From the NCBI GenBank assembly GCA_030841195.1, contig JAVEDA010000472.1, positions 1 through 6,221 on the forward strand: a DNA stretch of 6,221 bases. The letters are read 5' to 3'. Shown here piece after piece: positions 1 through 5,360 of the stretch. The notes beneath the pieces were generated by a model. It did no database searches. It was not told the DNA's origin and saw only the letters and a program-made list of their open reading frames with translations. Both the position numbers and the translations under genes were made by a program. Position 1 is the stretch's first letter. Each line of letters opens with the position of its first letter. Source of the stretch: Actinomycetota bacterium. Its GTDB lineage: Bacteria; Actinomycetota; Actinomycetes; JACCUZ01.

Positions 1-443
1 TGGTGGTGCATGTGGTTGGCGCCGTGCACCACCCGGGGCTGGTGCGCCTGCCCGCTGGCTCTCGGGTGGCCGACGCGGTGCGGGCCGCGGGTGGCACCAC
101 CGCGTCGGCACGGCCCGCCAGCGTGAACTTGGCCCGGCTGCTCGTCGACGGCGAGCAGCTCGTGGTGCAGCGGCGGGGGAGCGCGCCACTGGTCGCGGCG
201 CCGGGGCCTTCCGGGGCGGTCGGGAGCGCGGGCGCGACGCCCGTCCCGTCAGCCCCGGTCGACCTGAACTCGGCGACGCTGGAGGCCCTCGATGGGCTGC
301 CGGGGATAGGCCCGGTGCTGGCCCAGCGCATCCTCGACTGGCGCACCGCGCACGGCCGGTTCAGCTCGGTCGACGAGCTCGGCGAGGTCTCGGGGATAGG
401 TGAGGCGACCCTGGCCGACCTCCGTCCGGTCGTGACCGTGTGA
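1..443 (+). CDS. comEA: ComEA family competence DNA-binding protein, C-terminal part (5' end outside window)
   Basis: Membrane-anchored DNA receptor that binds incoming double-stranded DNA outside the membrane and passes it to ComEC. The reading frame is open from the window edge (codons begin at base 3), so the N-terminal membrane anchor and any signal are missing; the GTG at base 3 is not taken as the real start because it lies inside the SLBB domain. The 146 visible residues show an SLBB beta-grasp domain (about 1–58, with VGAVHHPGLV and VNLARLLVDGEQLVV), an Ala/Pro/Gly-rich linker (about 59–84), and a tandem helix-hairpin-helix domain (about 86–146) beginning VDLNSAT, with hairpins LPGIG (99–103) and VSGIG (129–133). 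This SLBB plus HhH layout is the usual actinobacterial form of ComEA. Its TGA overlaps the comEC start by four bases (GTGA), so the two are very probably one operon with coupled translation. The assignment is firm; whether the organism is naturally competent cannot be told from here. Confidence 0.93.
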   Translation, partial: VVHVVGAVHHPGLVRLPAGSRVADAVRAAGGTTASARPASVNLARLLVDGEQLVVQRRGSAPLVAAPGPSGAVGSAGATPVPSAPVDLNSATLEALDGLPGIGPVLAQRILDWRTAHGRFSSVDELGEVSGIGEATLADLRPVVTV

Positions 444-2809
444 GCAGTCCCACCGACCAGGTCGACGCCCCGGCGGGGATGTCCGAGCCGCTCGACGCGC
501 GGCTGGCCGGGCCTGCCGTCGCGGCCTGGGTGGGCGCCTTCGTCGGCACCGGTGCCCCGACCGGACGCTCAGTCGGCTGGCTTGTCGTGCTCTCGATCGG
601 CATGTCGCTGATGGCGACGGCGGTCATTGCGGGCCGCTCCGGCCGGAGCGCGTTGGCCCGGGCGGTCGTGCTGGTCCTGCTGTGCCTGGTCGCAGGGTCG
701 ACGGTCGGCGGCCTCAGGCTCCAGGCCGTACGCGGCAGCGGGCTGGCCGGGTTCGCCCGGGACGGCGCCACCGCATCCGCGTCGGGCGTCGTGACCGCCG
801 ACCCGGTGCTGCACCGTGGCCGCACCCGCGGCGACCGACGATTTGGCGACCTGTTCCTGGTGCCGGTGCGGCTGGACCGGGTCGAGGTACGGGGGCGGCT
901 GGTCCGCACCCGCGCTCCGGTGCTGGTGCTGGCCACGGACCGGCGCTGGGCCGCTCTGCTGCCGGGGCAGCGGCTGGCCCTGACCGGCCGGCTGGGACCG
1001 GCTGAGACCGGCCAGCCGGTCGCGGCGGTGGTCTCGGTCCGCGGCCCGCCGGTGCTGCGTGGCCGGCCGCCGCCGGTGCAGCGCGCCGCCGGTGCGCTGC
1101 GTGCCGGGCTCCGCCGCGCCACCGCCGGGCTGCCGCCCGACGAGCGCGGGCTGCTGCCCGGCCTTGTCGTGGGTGACACCTCGCGGATGCCGCCGGAGCT
1201 TGTCGACGACTTCCGGGCAGCCGGGCTCACACATCTGACCGCCGTCAGTGGGGCCAACATCGCCATCCTGGTGTCGGTCGTGCTGGTGGCGGGGCGGTGG
1301 GCTGGGCTGCGCGGTCGGTGGCTGCCCGTGGCCGGGAGCCTGGCCATGGCGGCGTTCGTCGTGCTGGCCCGGCCCCAGCCCTCCGTGCTGCGCGCGGCGG
1401 CGATGGGCGCGATCGCCCTGCTCGCCATGGTCACGGGCCGGCGCCGCCGCAGCCTGGCCGCGTTGGCCGCCGCGGCCCTCCTGCTCCTGCTGGTCGACCC
1501 GTGGCTGGCGAGGTCCTACGGCTTCGTGCTGTCGGTGCTCGCCACCGGCGGGCTGGTCCTGCTGGCGCCGGTCTGGGCGCGAAGGTGGCACGCCGGGGGC
1601 GTGCCCCGTCCGCTCGCCGAGGCGCTGGCGGTCCCGCTGGCGGCGCAGCTGGTGTGCGGACCGGTGATCGTGCTGTTGAGCGGCCGGCTGAGCCTGGTCG
1701 CCGTGCCGGCCAACTTGCTGGTCGCGCCGGCTGTCGCCCCGGCCACGGTGCTCGGCGTCCTCGCGACGGCAGCTGCCCCGCTCGACGGCGGCCTGGCCCG
1801 GGTCCTGGCGACCGCAGCGGGCCTGCCGGTCTGGTGGGTGGCCCAGGTGGCGCGGCGGGCCGCAGCGGTGCCGGGGTCCGCGGTGGGATGGCCGGGCACG
1901 GTGAGCGGAGCCCTGCTGCTGGCCGCGGCCTCGGTGGCCGTGGTGCTCACGGGACGCATGCTGTCCCGGCGTCCGGCCCGCGCTGCCGGTGCTGCCGCCG
2001 TGCTCAGCGTCGCCCTGGTGGTGCCGGCGACCAGCCCGGGCTGGCCGCCCCCGGGCTGGGTGCTGGCTGTCTGCGACGTCGGGCAGGGCGACGCCCTGGT
2101 CCTCTCCGTGACCCACGGCACGGCCGTGGTCGTGGATGCCGGACCGGACCCCGAGGCTGTCGATCGTTGCCTGCGCCGGCTCGGCGTCGCGCGGGTGCCG
2201 ATCGTGCTGCTCACCCACCTGCACGCCGACCATGTCGAGGGACTGCCGGGTGTCCTGCGCGGGCGCCGGGTCGGCGAGGTGGCACTCGGCAGCTACGGCG
2301 AGCCGGCCGAGGAGCTGGCCCGGGTACGCGGCTGGGCCCGCGGATCCGGTGTGCCCGTCCGGTCGGCGGTCGTCGGCGAGCGGATGTCGGTGGGGACCGT
2401 GTCCTGGTCGGTGCTGTGGCCGGCCCGGGTGATCGACGAGGACTCGGTGCCCAACAACGCCAGCCTGGTGCTGCTCGTGCGCAGCCATGGGCTGCGCCTG
2501 CTGCTGACCGGCGACGTGGAGCCGCCGGCGCAGCGTGCCCTGCTGGCCCGGCGGCGACTGCCCCGGGTGGACGTGCTGAAGGTGGCCCACCACGGCTCGG
2601 CGTACCAGGATCCGGGCCTGCTCGCCGAGACCCGGCCGCGGCTGGCCCTGATCAGCGTCGGGATCGACAACGACTACGGGCACCCGGCGCCGGCCACCGT
2701 CCGCGCGCTGCGCCGCAGCGGAGCACTGGTCGGGCGCACCGACCTGGACGGCACCCTGGTCGTGGTCGGGCCGCCGGGTCACCTGCAGCTGGTCACCGCC
2801 CGGGGCTGA
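440..2809 (+). CDS. comEC: ComEC/Rec2 family DNA-uptake channel with C-terminal metallo-beta-lactamase domain
   Basis: Polytopic inner-membrane protein forming the channel that carries single-stranded DNA into the cytoplasm during transformation. It has 789 residues, normal for the family. In order: hydrophobic N-terminal segments (about 24–95), a DUF4131-like soluble region (about 100–215), then the Competence domain opening with GLLPGLVVGDTS (237–248) and AVSGAN (268–273), followed by many Leu/Ala/Val membrane segments to about 530. The metallo-beta-lactamase domain fills the rest: DVGQGD (546–551), VVVDAG ending at 568, the metal-binding HLHADH (593–598), TGD with D692, AHHGS with H717/H718, and YGHP with H748. 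All expected metal ligands are present, so the putative nuclease domain looks active; this function is inferred from the fold. The GTG start at 440 overlaps the comEA stop (GTGA) and fits translational coupling; an in-frame ATG at 479 is a possible alternative, 13 codons shorter. Long antisense frames here are GC-bias shadows. Confidence 0.95.
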   Translation: MSSPTDQVDAPAGMSEPLDARLAGPAVAAWVGAFVGTGAPTGRSVGWLVVLSIGMSLMATAVIAGRSGRSALARAVVLVLLCLVAGSTVGGLRLQAVRGSGLAGFARDGATASASGVVTADPVLHRGRTRGDRRFGDLFLVPVRLDRVEVRGRLVRTRAPVLVLATDRRWAALLPGQRLALTGRLGPAETGQPVAAVVSVRGPPVLRGRPPPVQRAAGALRAGLRRATAGLPPDERGLLPGLVVGDTSRMPPELVDDFRAAGLTHLTAVSGANIAILVSVVLVAGRWAGLRGRWLPVAGSLAMAAFVVLARPQPSVLRAAAMGAIALLAMVTGRRRRSLAALAAAALLLLLVDPWLARSYGFVLSVLATGGLVLLAPVWARRWHAGGVPRPLAEALAVPLAAQLVCGPVIVLLSGRLSLVAVPANLLVAPAVAPATVLGVLATAAAPLDGGLARVLATAAGLPVWWVAQVARRAAAVPGSAVGWPGTVSGALLLAAASVAVVLTGRMLSRRPARAAGAAAVLSVALVVPATSPGWPPPGWVLAVCDVGQGDALVLSVTHGTAVVVDAGPDPEAVDRCLRRLGVARVPIVLLTHLHADHVEGLPGVLRGRRVGEVALGSYGEPAEELARVRGWARGSGVPVRSAVVGERMSVGTVSWSVLWPARVIDEDSVPNNASLVLLVRSHGLRLLLTGDVEPPAQRALLARRRLPRVDVLKVAHHGSAYQDPGLLAETRPRLALISVGIDNDYGHPAPATVRALRRSGALVGRTDLDGTLVVVGPPGHLQLVTARG

Positions 2810-2822
2810 CGGCGGCCGGCGC

Positions 2823-2828
2823 TAGCCT
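2823..2828 (+). promoter_or_regulatory. Candidate -10 box (TAGCCT) of a leaderless holA promoter
   Basis: TAGCCT fits the actinobacterial TANNNT -10 consensus, and exactly seven bases separate its last T from the ATG of holA. That places the expected transcription start on or next to the A of the start codon, the geometry of a leaderless mRNA. No Shine-Dalgarno sequence precedes the ATG, which agrees. I see no convincing -35 hexamer at the right distance. The element lies in the 26-base gap after comEC, so holA could also be read from comE transcripts. This is inference from motif and spacing. Confidence 0.5.
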
Positions 2829-2835
2829 GACGTCG

Positions 2836-3807
2836 ATGACCGCCGCCCCCGGCCCCGTGCCGCTCACCCTCGTCACCGGTCCCGAGGCGCTGCTGCGCGA
2901 CCGGGCCGTCGCGGCCGCGGTGGCCGCCGTGCGGGTCACCGACCCGGAGGCGGAGGTGCACGACCTGTCGGCGGTCGGTCTCGAGCCGGGTCGGGTGACC
3001 GGGCTGGCCAGCCCGTCGCTGTTCGGCGGCACGTCGGTGATCGTGGTGCGGGACGTGGCGGACGCCGCCGAGGAGATCTCGGACGAGCTGAAGACGGTGC
3101 TCGCGGACCCCGGCGACGACGTCGTGCTGGTGCTCGTGCACCCGGGTGGCGTCAAGGGCAAGTCCCTGCTGGACGCGGCCAGGGCCGCAGGCGCGGTTGT
3201 CGTCGACTGCAAGGTGGTCAAGTGGGAGAGCGACAAGGTGGCCTTCGTGCAGGGTGAGTTCAAGGCCGCCGGACGACGGGTGGCTCCGGCCGCCGCCGTG
3301 GCACTGGTCGACGCCCTCGGCAGCGACCTGCGCGAGCTCGCCAACGCCTGCGCCCAGCTGGTTGCGGACACCGACGGAACCGTCGACCGCGCCGTGGTCG
3401 AGCGCTACCACGCCGGCCGGATCGAGGTGACCGGCTTCAAGGTGGCTGACGCCGCGGTCGAGGGGCGCTACGAGGAGGCACTGCGGCTGCTCCGGCACGC
3501 CCTGGCCACCGGCTCCGACCCGGTGCCGGTGAACGCCGCCTTCGCCATGGGCCTGCGCACCCTGGCCAAGGTGGGGGGCGCCTCCCGCACGGCGCGCCCG
3601 GACGACGTCGCACGCGACCTCGGGCTGGCGCCGTTCCAGGTCAAGAAGGCCCGGGGCCAGCTCGCCGGATGGAGCCCGGACGGGGTCGCGGCCGCGATCG
3701 TGGCGGTGGCCCGGGCCGACGAGCAGATCAAGGGCGGGGGCACCGACCCGGTGTACGCGCTGGAGCGAGCGGTGACCGACATCGTGGCCGCCCGCGCCCT
3801 CGGCTGA
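2836..3807 (+). CDS. holA: DNA polymerase III subunit delta
   Basis: Delta subunit of the clamp loader; it binds the beta sliding clamp and pries it open so the loader can place it on primed DNA. The product has 323 residues, normal for the family. The N-terminal AAA+-like domain (about 1–135) begins with LVTGPEALLRDRAV and carries SLFGG (61–65); the Leu-Phe pair of this SLF matches the clamp-opening wedge known from E. coli delta. Further family signs are the LGSDLRELANACAQL stretch (161–175) of the lid region and the C-terminal collar domain with GWSPDGV and ADEQIKGG (294–301). No Walker A is expected and none is seen. The ATG at 2836 is chosen because the homology begins right after it and a -10 box sits seven bases upstream; the same frame stays open far upstream into comEC, but that part is a GC-rich shadow without homology. 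It follows comEC by 26 bases and converges on rpsT. Confidence 0.94.
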   Translation: MTAAPGPVPLTLVTGPEALLRDRAVAAAVAAVRVTDPEAEVHDLSAVGLEPGRVTGLASPSLFGGTSVIVVRDVADAAEEISDELKTVLADPGDDVVLVLVHPGGVKGKSLLDAARAAGAVVVDCKVVKWESDKVAFVQGEFKAAGRRVAPAAAVALVDALGSDLRELANACAQLVADTDGTVDRAVVERYHAGRIEVTGFKVADAAVEGRYEEALRLLRHALATGSDPVPVNAAFAMGLRTLAKVGGASRTARPDDVARDLGLAPFQVKKARGQLAGWSPDGVAAAIVAVARADEQIKGGGTDPVYALERAVTDIVAARALG

Positions 3808-3836
3808 GCGGACCGTCTGCCCCCCGGAAACGACGA

Positions 3837-3863
3837 AGGACGCCACCTGCGAGGTGGCGTCCT
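3837..3863. terminator. Perfect 12-bp hairpin, probable bidirectional terminator between holA and rpsT
   Basis: AGGACGCCACCT (3837–3848) and its exact reverse complement AGGTGGCGTCCT (3852–3863) flank the three-base loop GCG. The hairpin lies 29 bases beyond the stop codon of holA and 29 bases beyond that of rpsT, which converge on it. Read on the minus strand (end of rpsT) the stem is followed by a moderately T-rich tail containing TTCGTCGTTT, so it looks like an intrinsic terminator in that direction. Read on the plus strand it is followed by GGTCGGTCGCC with no T tract, as is common for terminators in high-GC actinomycetes. The 3808–3892 gap contains nothing else I can identify. Confidence 0.85.
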
Positions 3864-3892
3864 GGTCGGTCGCCGCGGTGCGGCGGGTGCCG

Positions 3893-4153
3893 CTAGAGCG
3901 CGGCGGCCCGCTTGGCCATCGCGGACTTGCGGTTAGCCGCCTGGTTGGCGTGGATGACGCCCTTGCTGGCGGCCTTGTCGAGCTGACGCGAGGCAGTCTG
4001 CAGCGCCTCGAGCGCGGTCTCGCGGTTGCCAGCGTCCGCGGCCTCGCGGAACTTGCGAACCGACGTCTTGAGCGAGGACTTGACGCCCTTGTTGCGCAGA
4101 CGCGCCTTCTCGTTCGTCTTGATGCGCTTGAGCTGGGACTTGATGTTCGCCAC
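3893..4153 (-). CDS. rpsT: 30S ribosomal protein S20
   Basis: Small primary binding protein of the 30S subunit that contacts 16S rRNA and helps its early folding. The 86-residue product is Lys/Arg-rich and all-helical in character, starting ANIKSQLKRIKTNEKARLRNK after the initiator, with VKSSLKT in the first half and GVIHANQAANRKSAMAKR near the C terminus, all S20 hallmarks. The start is the GTG at 4153–4151: S20 proteins begin with (M)ANIKS, and a Shine-Dalgarno GAGG lies seven bases upstream. An in-frame ATG 40 codons further upstream would add an unrelated leader-encoded stretch and lies upstream of the predicted transcription start, so it is rejected. The gene ends in TAG, converges on holA, and is followed by a strong hairpin. 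It stands alone behind its own promoter, as usual for rpsT. Confidence 0.97.
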   Translation of the reverse strand: MANIKSQLKRIKTNEKARLRNKGVKSSLKTSVRKFREAADAGNRETALEALQTASRQLDKAASKGVIHANQAANRKSAMAKRAAAL

Positions 4154-4160
4154 GAAGAAG

Positions 4161-4164
4161 CCTC
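4161..4164 (-). promoter_or_regulatory. Shine-Dalgarno sequence (GAGG) that decides the rpsT start
   Basis: On the minus strand GAGG is followed by seven bases and then GTG, a standard spacing. It supports the GTG start of S20. It lies in the loop of a small possible hairpin formed by ACGAA (minus strand, 4173–4169) and TTCGT (4156–4152), which would overlap the start codon. Confidence 0.75.
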
Positions 4165-4263
4165 GAAGTTCGTCAGGTGGGTGGTACTCAGGTCTGTTGG
4201 TCGGGCGGAGCGTGACTCGCCAGCGGGCGACGTACAGGTGCCCGGGCGTGAACCCGACGCGGA

Positions 4264-4269
4264 AGAGTA
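4264..4269 (-). promoter_or_regulatory. Candidate extended -10 promoter element of rpsT
   Basis: The minus strand reads TGGTACTCT (4272–4264), matching the extended -10 form TGN-TANNNT. The hexamer proper is TACTCT. Transcription would start near 4257 and give a leader of about 100 bases before the GTG of rpsT. A good -35 hexamer is not seen (TTCGCG at a 19-base spacing is the nearest), which is tolerable with an extended -10. The 4154–4330 gap otherwise holds this leader and the short end region behind the phosphotransferase gene. Confidence 0.5.
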
Positions 4270-4282
4270 CCAAGACAGCCGT

Positions 4283-4300
4283 GCTCAGCGCGAACCGAGC
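4283..4300 (-). terminator. Weak hairpin downstream of the phosphotransferase gene
   Basis: On the minus strand GCTCGG and CTGAGC can pair over six positions, one of them G·U, around a TTCGCG loop, starting about 30 bases after the phosphotransferase stop. No T tract follows. It overlaps the expected -35 area of rpsT, so it may be a poor terminator or chance. If it does not terminate, phosphotransferase transcripts would run into rpsT. Confidence 0.2.
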
Positions 4301-4330
4301 CTGGTCCAGCCCTCGGGTGCGCGACTCGCC

Positions 4331-5260
4331 TCAGCGCCAGAGCCGGCCGCGGTCCAACCAGTCCAGGGCGGCCGCGCCGGAGTGCGCCTGCCAGGTCCTG
4401 ATCGTCGGCAGGCCCGGCGGGGCAGGGTGACGGGCCCGCTCGTGCCAGAACCCGACCATCCCGGCGACGACCGACGCCAGGTGCTCCGGCGGCACGTCCC
4501 GGGTCACCGTCGACGAGGACAGGAAGGCGTCCGGGTCGGGCCCGCCCTGGATCCGGAAGTCCATCGCCAGCAGCAGTGTGTCCAGCCACGATGCTCCCCG
4601 GCTCGCCCAGGCCCAGTCGAGCAGCACCGCCTCGCCGGCGCGGACGAGCACGTTGTCCGCTCGGGCATCCCAGTGCACGAGCCACCGTCCCGACGTGACG
4701 TCACGGGCCAGTTCCTGACGGGCCAGGAAGTCCGGCAGCCGTGCCAGCAGACCGGCTGGCATCCCCTCCGGGTCGGCGGCCACCCCGTCCCATGCCGAGA
4801 GGACGTTGGTGGTCTCGGCGAAGCTCGACAACGCGGTCGGGGCCGCGGTGGCAGCGACGCGTTCGAGCGTCGCAGCCATCACCGCGGCGTCGGCGTCCGG
4901 CCAGGGGACGTCCGGTCGCCGGCCATCGACGTCCTCGAGGACCAGGACGACCCAGACCCCGTCGTCGTACGCCGAGAGCAGGCGGGCGTGCGGCACCGAC
5001 GGCGGCAGTAGCTCGAGGGCACGGATCTCGGCCCGGTTGAGGTCCGGGGTGTCCGGGTTCAGGTCGCTGCCGCAGGCCTTGACGAACGCTCTGCTCCCGT
5101 CCGCGCAGACGACCCGGACGGCGGCGCCGGGGGAGAACCCGCCGACCTGGGTGCGGGCCGACACGACCGGCGACCCGAGCGACGCCTCGACCTCGCCGCG
5201 GACGTGCTCGGGCACCGCCTCCCACGGGATGCGGGTGCCGGCTGCGACAGGGGCGGTCAT
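4331..5260 (-). CDS. APH-fold small-molecule phosphotransferase of unknown substrate
   Basis: Predicted soluble kinase of the aminoglycoside phosphotransferase/choline kinase fold, moving the ATP gamma-phosphate to a small hydroxylated molecule. The 309 residues carry a complete set of kinase landmarks: a glycine-bearing nucleotide loop VGGFSPGAAV (39–48), the ATP-anchoring lysine K61 in FVKA, its partner glutamate E78 in RAEIRAL, the hinge VLVLEDV (105–111), the catalytic loop HWDARADN (196–203, H-x-D-x4-N with D198 as base and N203 for magnesium), and the metal-binding D215 in LLDWAWASRG. The RADN and DW-x-W-ASRG-x-x-WLD wording is that of a common actinobacterial subfamily labelled aminoglycoside phosphotransferase without proven resistance function. 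ATG 5260 is chosen because family-like sequence begins there; the frame stays open upstream into lepA antisense. It lies divergent from lepA and 177 bases upstream of rpsT on the same strand. The fold is firm; the substrate is unknown and antibiotic resistance should not be assumed. Confidence 0.85.
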   Translation of the reverse strand: MTAPVAAGTRIPWEAVPEHVRGEVEASLGSPVVSARTQVGGFSPGAAVRVVCADGSRAFVKACGSDLNPDTPDLNRAEIRALELLPPSVPHARLLSAYDDGVWVVLVLEDVDGRRPDVPWPDADAAVMAATLERVAATAAPTALSSFAETTNVLSAWDGVAADPEGMPAGLLARLPDFLARQELARDVTSGRWLVHWDARADNVLVRAGEAVLLDWAWASRGASWLDTLLLAMDFRIQGGPDPDAFLSSSTVTRDVPPEHLASVVAGMVGFWHERARHPAPPGLPTIRTWQAHSGAAALDWLDRGRLWR

Positions 5261-5266
5261 CGCTCG

Positions 5267-5272
5267 ATCATC
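5267..5272 (-). promoter_or_regulatory. Possible -10 box (GATGAT) of a leaderless phosphotransferase promoter
   Basis: On the minus strand GATGAT precedes the ATG at 5260 by six bases. It matches TANNNT at the A and the last T but not at the first position. No Shine-Dalgarno sequence precedes the ATG, so a leaderless transcript is plausible. No -35 element is convincing. Weak evidence. Confidence 0.25.
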
Positions 5273-5304
5273 CCGGCCGGTCGCGAGCCCGGCCAGCGCA
5301 TTGT

Positions 5305-5314
5305 CCACGCGTGG
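5305..5314. repeat. 10-bp perfect palindrome in the divergent phosphotransferase–lepA region
   Basis: CCACGCGTGG is its own reverse complement and lies near the middle of the 100-base gap (5261–5360) between two divergent start codons. A site for a dimeric regulator of either gene is possible. In DNA this GC-rich a 10-bp palindrome can easily arise by chance. The same gap holds a second inverted pair, GGCCGG (5275–5280) and CCGGCC (5289–5294), around an eight-base spacer. Confidence 0.3.
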
Positions 5315-5344
5315 GAGGATGGTCCGGCCCCCCGTCGTACGAGC

Positions 5345-5350
5345 AAGCAT
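5345..5350 (+). promoter_or_regulatory. Possible -10 box (AAGCAT) upstream of lepA
   Basis: AAGCAT matches TANNNT at the second and sixth positions and ends ten bases before the GTG at 5361, so transcription would start at or only a few bases before the start codon. No clear Shine-Dalgarno sequence is present (only GGA at 5352–5354), and no -35 hexamer stands out. Weak evidence. Confidence 0.25.
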
Positions 5351-5360
5351 TGGACCCTGC

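Noticed and set aside
569..2782. A 737-codon open frame on the minus strand across comEC
   Set aside because: It is antisense to a clearly coding gene, has low-complexity Arg/Gln/His/Pro-rich composition and shows no recognisable domain. Such frames are expected where third positions are nearly all G or C.
1297..2835. A 513-codon upstream extension of the holA frame into comEC
   Set aside because: It is Arg/Gly/Ala-rich out-of-frame translation of comEC with no delta-subunit similarity; homology begins at the ATG at 2836.
4173..4193. Direct repeat TCAGGT twice, 15 bases apart, in the rpsT leader
   Set aside because: Two six-base copies are too short to separate from chance, and no known element matches.
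4154..4273. A 40-residue N-terminal extension of S20 from an upstream ATG
   Set aside because: S20 starts at ANIKS, the GTG has a well-spaced GAGG, and the ATG lies upstream of the predicted transcription start.
4214..4330. Repeated GACTCGCC at 4214–4221 and 4323–4330
   Set aside because: An eight-base repeat without further similarity around it is not evidence of a mobile element or attachment site.
3854..5011. A 385-codon plus-strand open frame across rpsT and the phosphotransferase
   Set aside because: It is antisense to two well-supported genes and has no recognisable domain.
5319..5360. A lepA start at the in-frame ATG 5319
   Set aside because: The GGGAGG before it abuts the ATG with no usable spacing, and the 14 extra residues match nothing I know in LepA.
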